Assembly (NCBI RefSeq): GCF_020515695.1
Contig: NZ_JAIWJA010000002.1
Span: 62,001 to 126,000, forward strand
Source: Pseudomonas sp. MWU16-30317
Lineage (GTDB): Bacteria; Pseudomonadota; Gammaproteobacteria; Pseudomonadales; Pseudomonadaceae
Direction of reading: 5' to 3'
DNA: 64,000 nucleotides
The position numbers were made by a program, and so were the translations under genes. The notes under the pieces were generated by a model. The model did no database searches. It was given only the letters and a program-made list of their open reading frames with translations, and had not been told where the DNA came from. Each line of letters begins with the position of its first letter. Positions within the stretch are counted from its first letter, which is position 1. Shown piece after piece: positions 63,703 to 64,000 of this stretch.

Positions 63703-64000
63703 TCAGAAAGCCACAGAAGTCTGGAGATAGACGGTTCGCGGCTGCCCTACGTACTTGCCCTTGTTGTTGTCGTCGTACGAGCGCGTAAAATACTCGTGGT
63801 TGAACACATTCTTGACCCCCACGGCGACGTTCAGGTTCGATAACTGCGGGCCGAAATCGTAGCCCGCGCGGCCATTGAACAACACGTATCCGGGGATTCG
63901 CCCGGTGCTGCCGTCGGCACTTTCAGCCACGGTATTCTCGTTGTCGGCGAACTGGCTGCTCTGGTACTCGCCATCGACGTTAAGCTTCCATTGGCCCTTG
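63703..64000 (-). CDS. TonB-dependent receptor, 3' part (5' end beyond the window)
   Basis: The last 98 codons of an outer-membrane TonB-dependent receptor, probably for a siderophore. Visible are the late beta strands PGYVLFNGRAGYDFGPQLSNLNVAVGVKNVFNHEYF, where GVKNVFN is a signature of the barrel's final strands, and the terminal YLQTSVAF with C-terminal phenylalanine used in barrel assembly. The ligand cannot be inferred from this fragment. The 144-base gap to the HPF-like gene shows no clear terminator. Confidence 0.9.
   Translation of the reverse strand, partial: KGQWKLNVDGEYQSSQFADNENTVAESADGSTGRIPGYVLFNGRAGYDFGPQLSNLNVAVGVKNVFNHEYFTRSYDDNNKGKYVGQPRTVYLQTSVAF

Overview
The window is a chromosomal stretch of a fluorescent-group Pseudomonas (P. 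putida / P. fluorescens relatives). This rests on gene order (mraZ to ftsZ, lpxC, dciA, secA, argJ, mutT), high-GC codon use, Pseudomonas REP/REPIN repeats in many intergenic gaps, a Pseudomonas-type groES leader and a short LOV photoreceptor of the kind described from P. putida. No phage, plasmid, IS element, CRISPR array, tRNA or rRNA was seen.

Bases 1-18,030 hold the complete division and cell wall (dcw) cluster, all on the + strand and mostly with overlapping stop/start codons: mraZ, rsmH, ftsL, ftsI, murE, murF, mraY, murD, ftsW, murG, murC, ddlB, ftsQ, ftsA, ftsZ, then lpxC behind its own promoter. A sigma70 promoter and three 10-bp-spaced MraZ boxes precede mraZ. Bases 18,088-18,686, between the convergent lpxC and dciA genes, are non-coding and hold two diverged copies of a roughly 220-bp multi-branched palindromic element. 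Their long stems differ in sequence but keep pairing, while their loops are conserved. This is the most notable object in the window.

Bases 18,687-29,922 hold dciA (helicase loader), secA, argJ, a MutT-ThiE-like fusion, a sensor kinase/cobalamin adenosyltransferase pair, a PanE-like reductase, yajQ and an MscS channel. Bases 30,035-44,521 hold ampG, an alkyltransferase-like repair protein, a DUF481 outer-membrane protein, hugZ-like, fxsA, groES-groEL, an acyltransferase with pta, slyD, glutathione peroxidase, cysZ, a 2-Cys peroxiredoxin, trxB and a HopJ-family gene.

Bases 44,631-49,946 look like an accessory catabolic module: an AraC regulator facing an MFS sugar-acid transporter, an FAA-type hydrolase, an SDR and a 2-hydroxyacid dehydrogenase. 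Bases 49,960-55,210 hold folM-folE-folX (tetrahydromonapterin synthesis) and DUF1244, an ABM-domain membrane protein, a MerR/LitR-like regulator whose cobalamin ligands appear lost, a PilZ-like protein and a short LOV protein. Together these suggest a light-response locus. Bases 55,386-63,558 hold a flavodoxin, a LysR with divergent lrgA-lrgB, an epoxide-hydrolase-like enzyme, a candidate sRNA, a SirB1-family protein, leucine dehydrogenase, LexA-controlled yebG, psiE, DUF3509 and an HPF-like ribosome protein. The window ends inside the 3' part of a TonB-dependent receptor gene.
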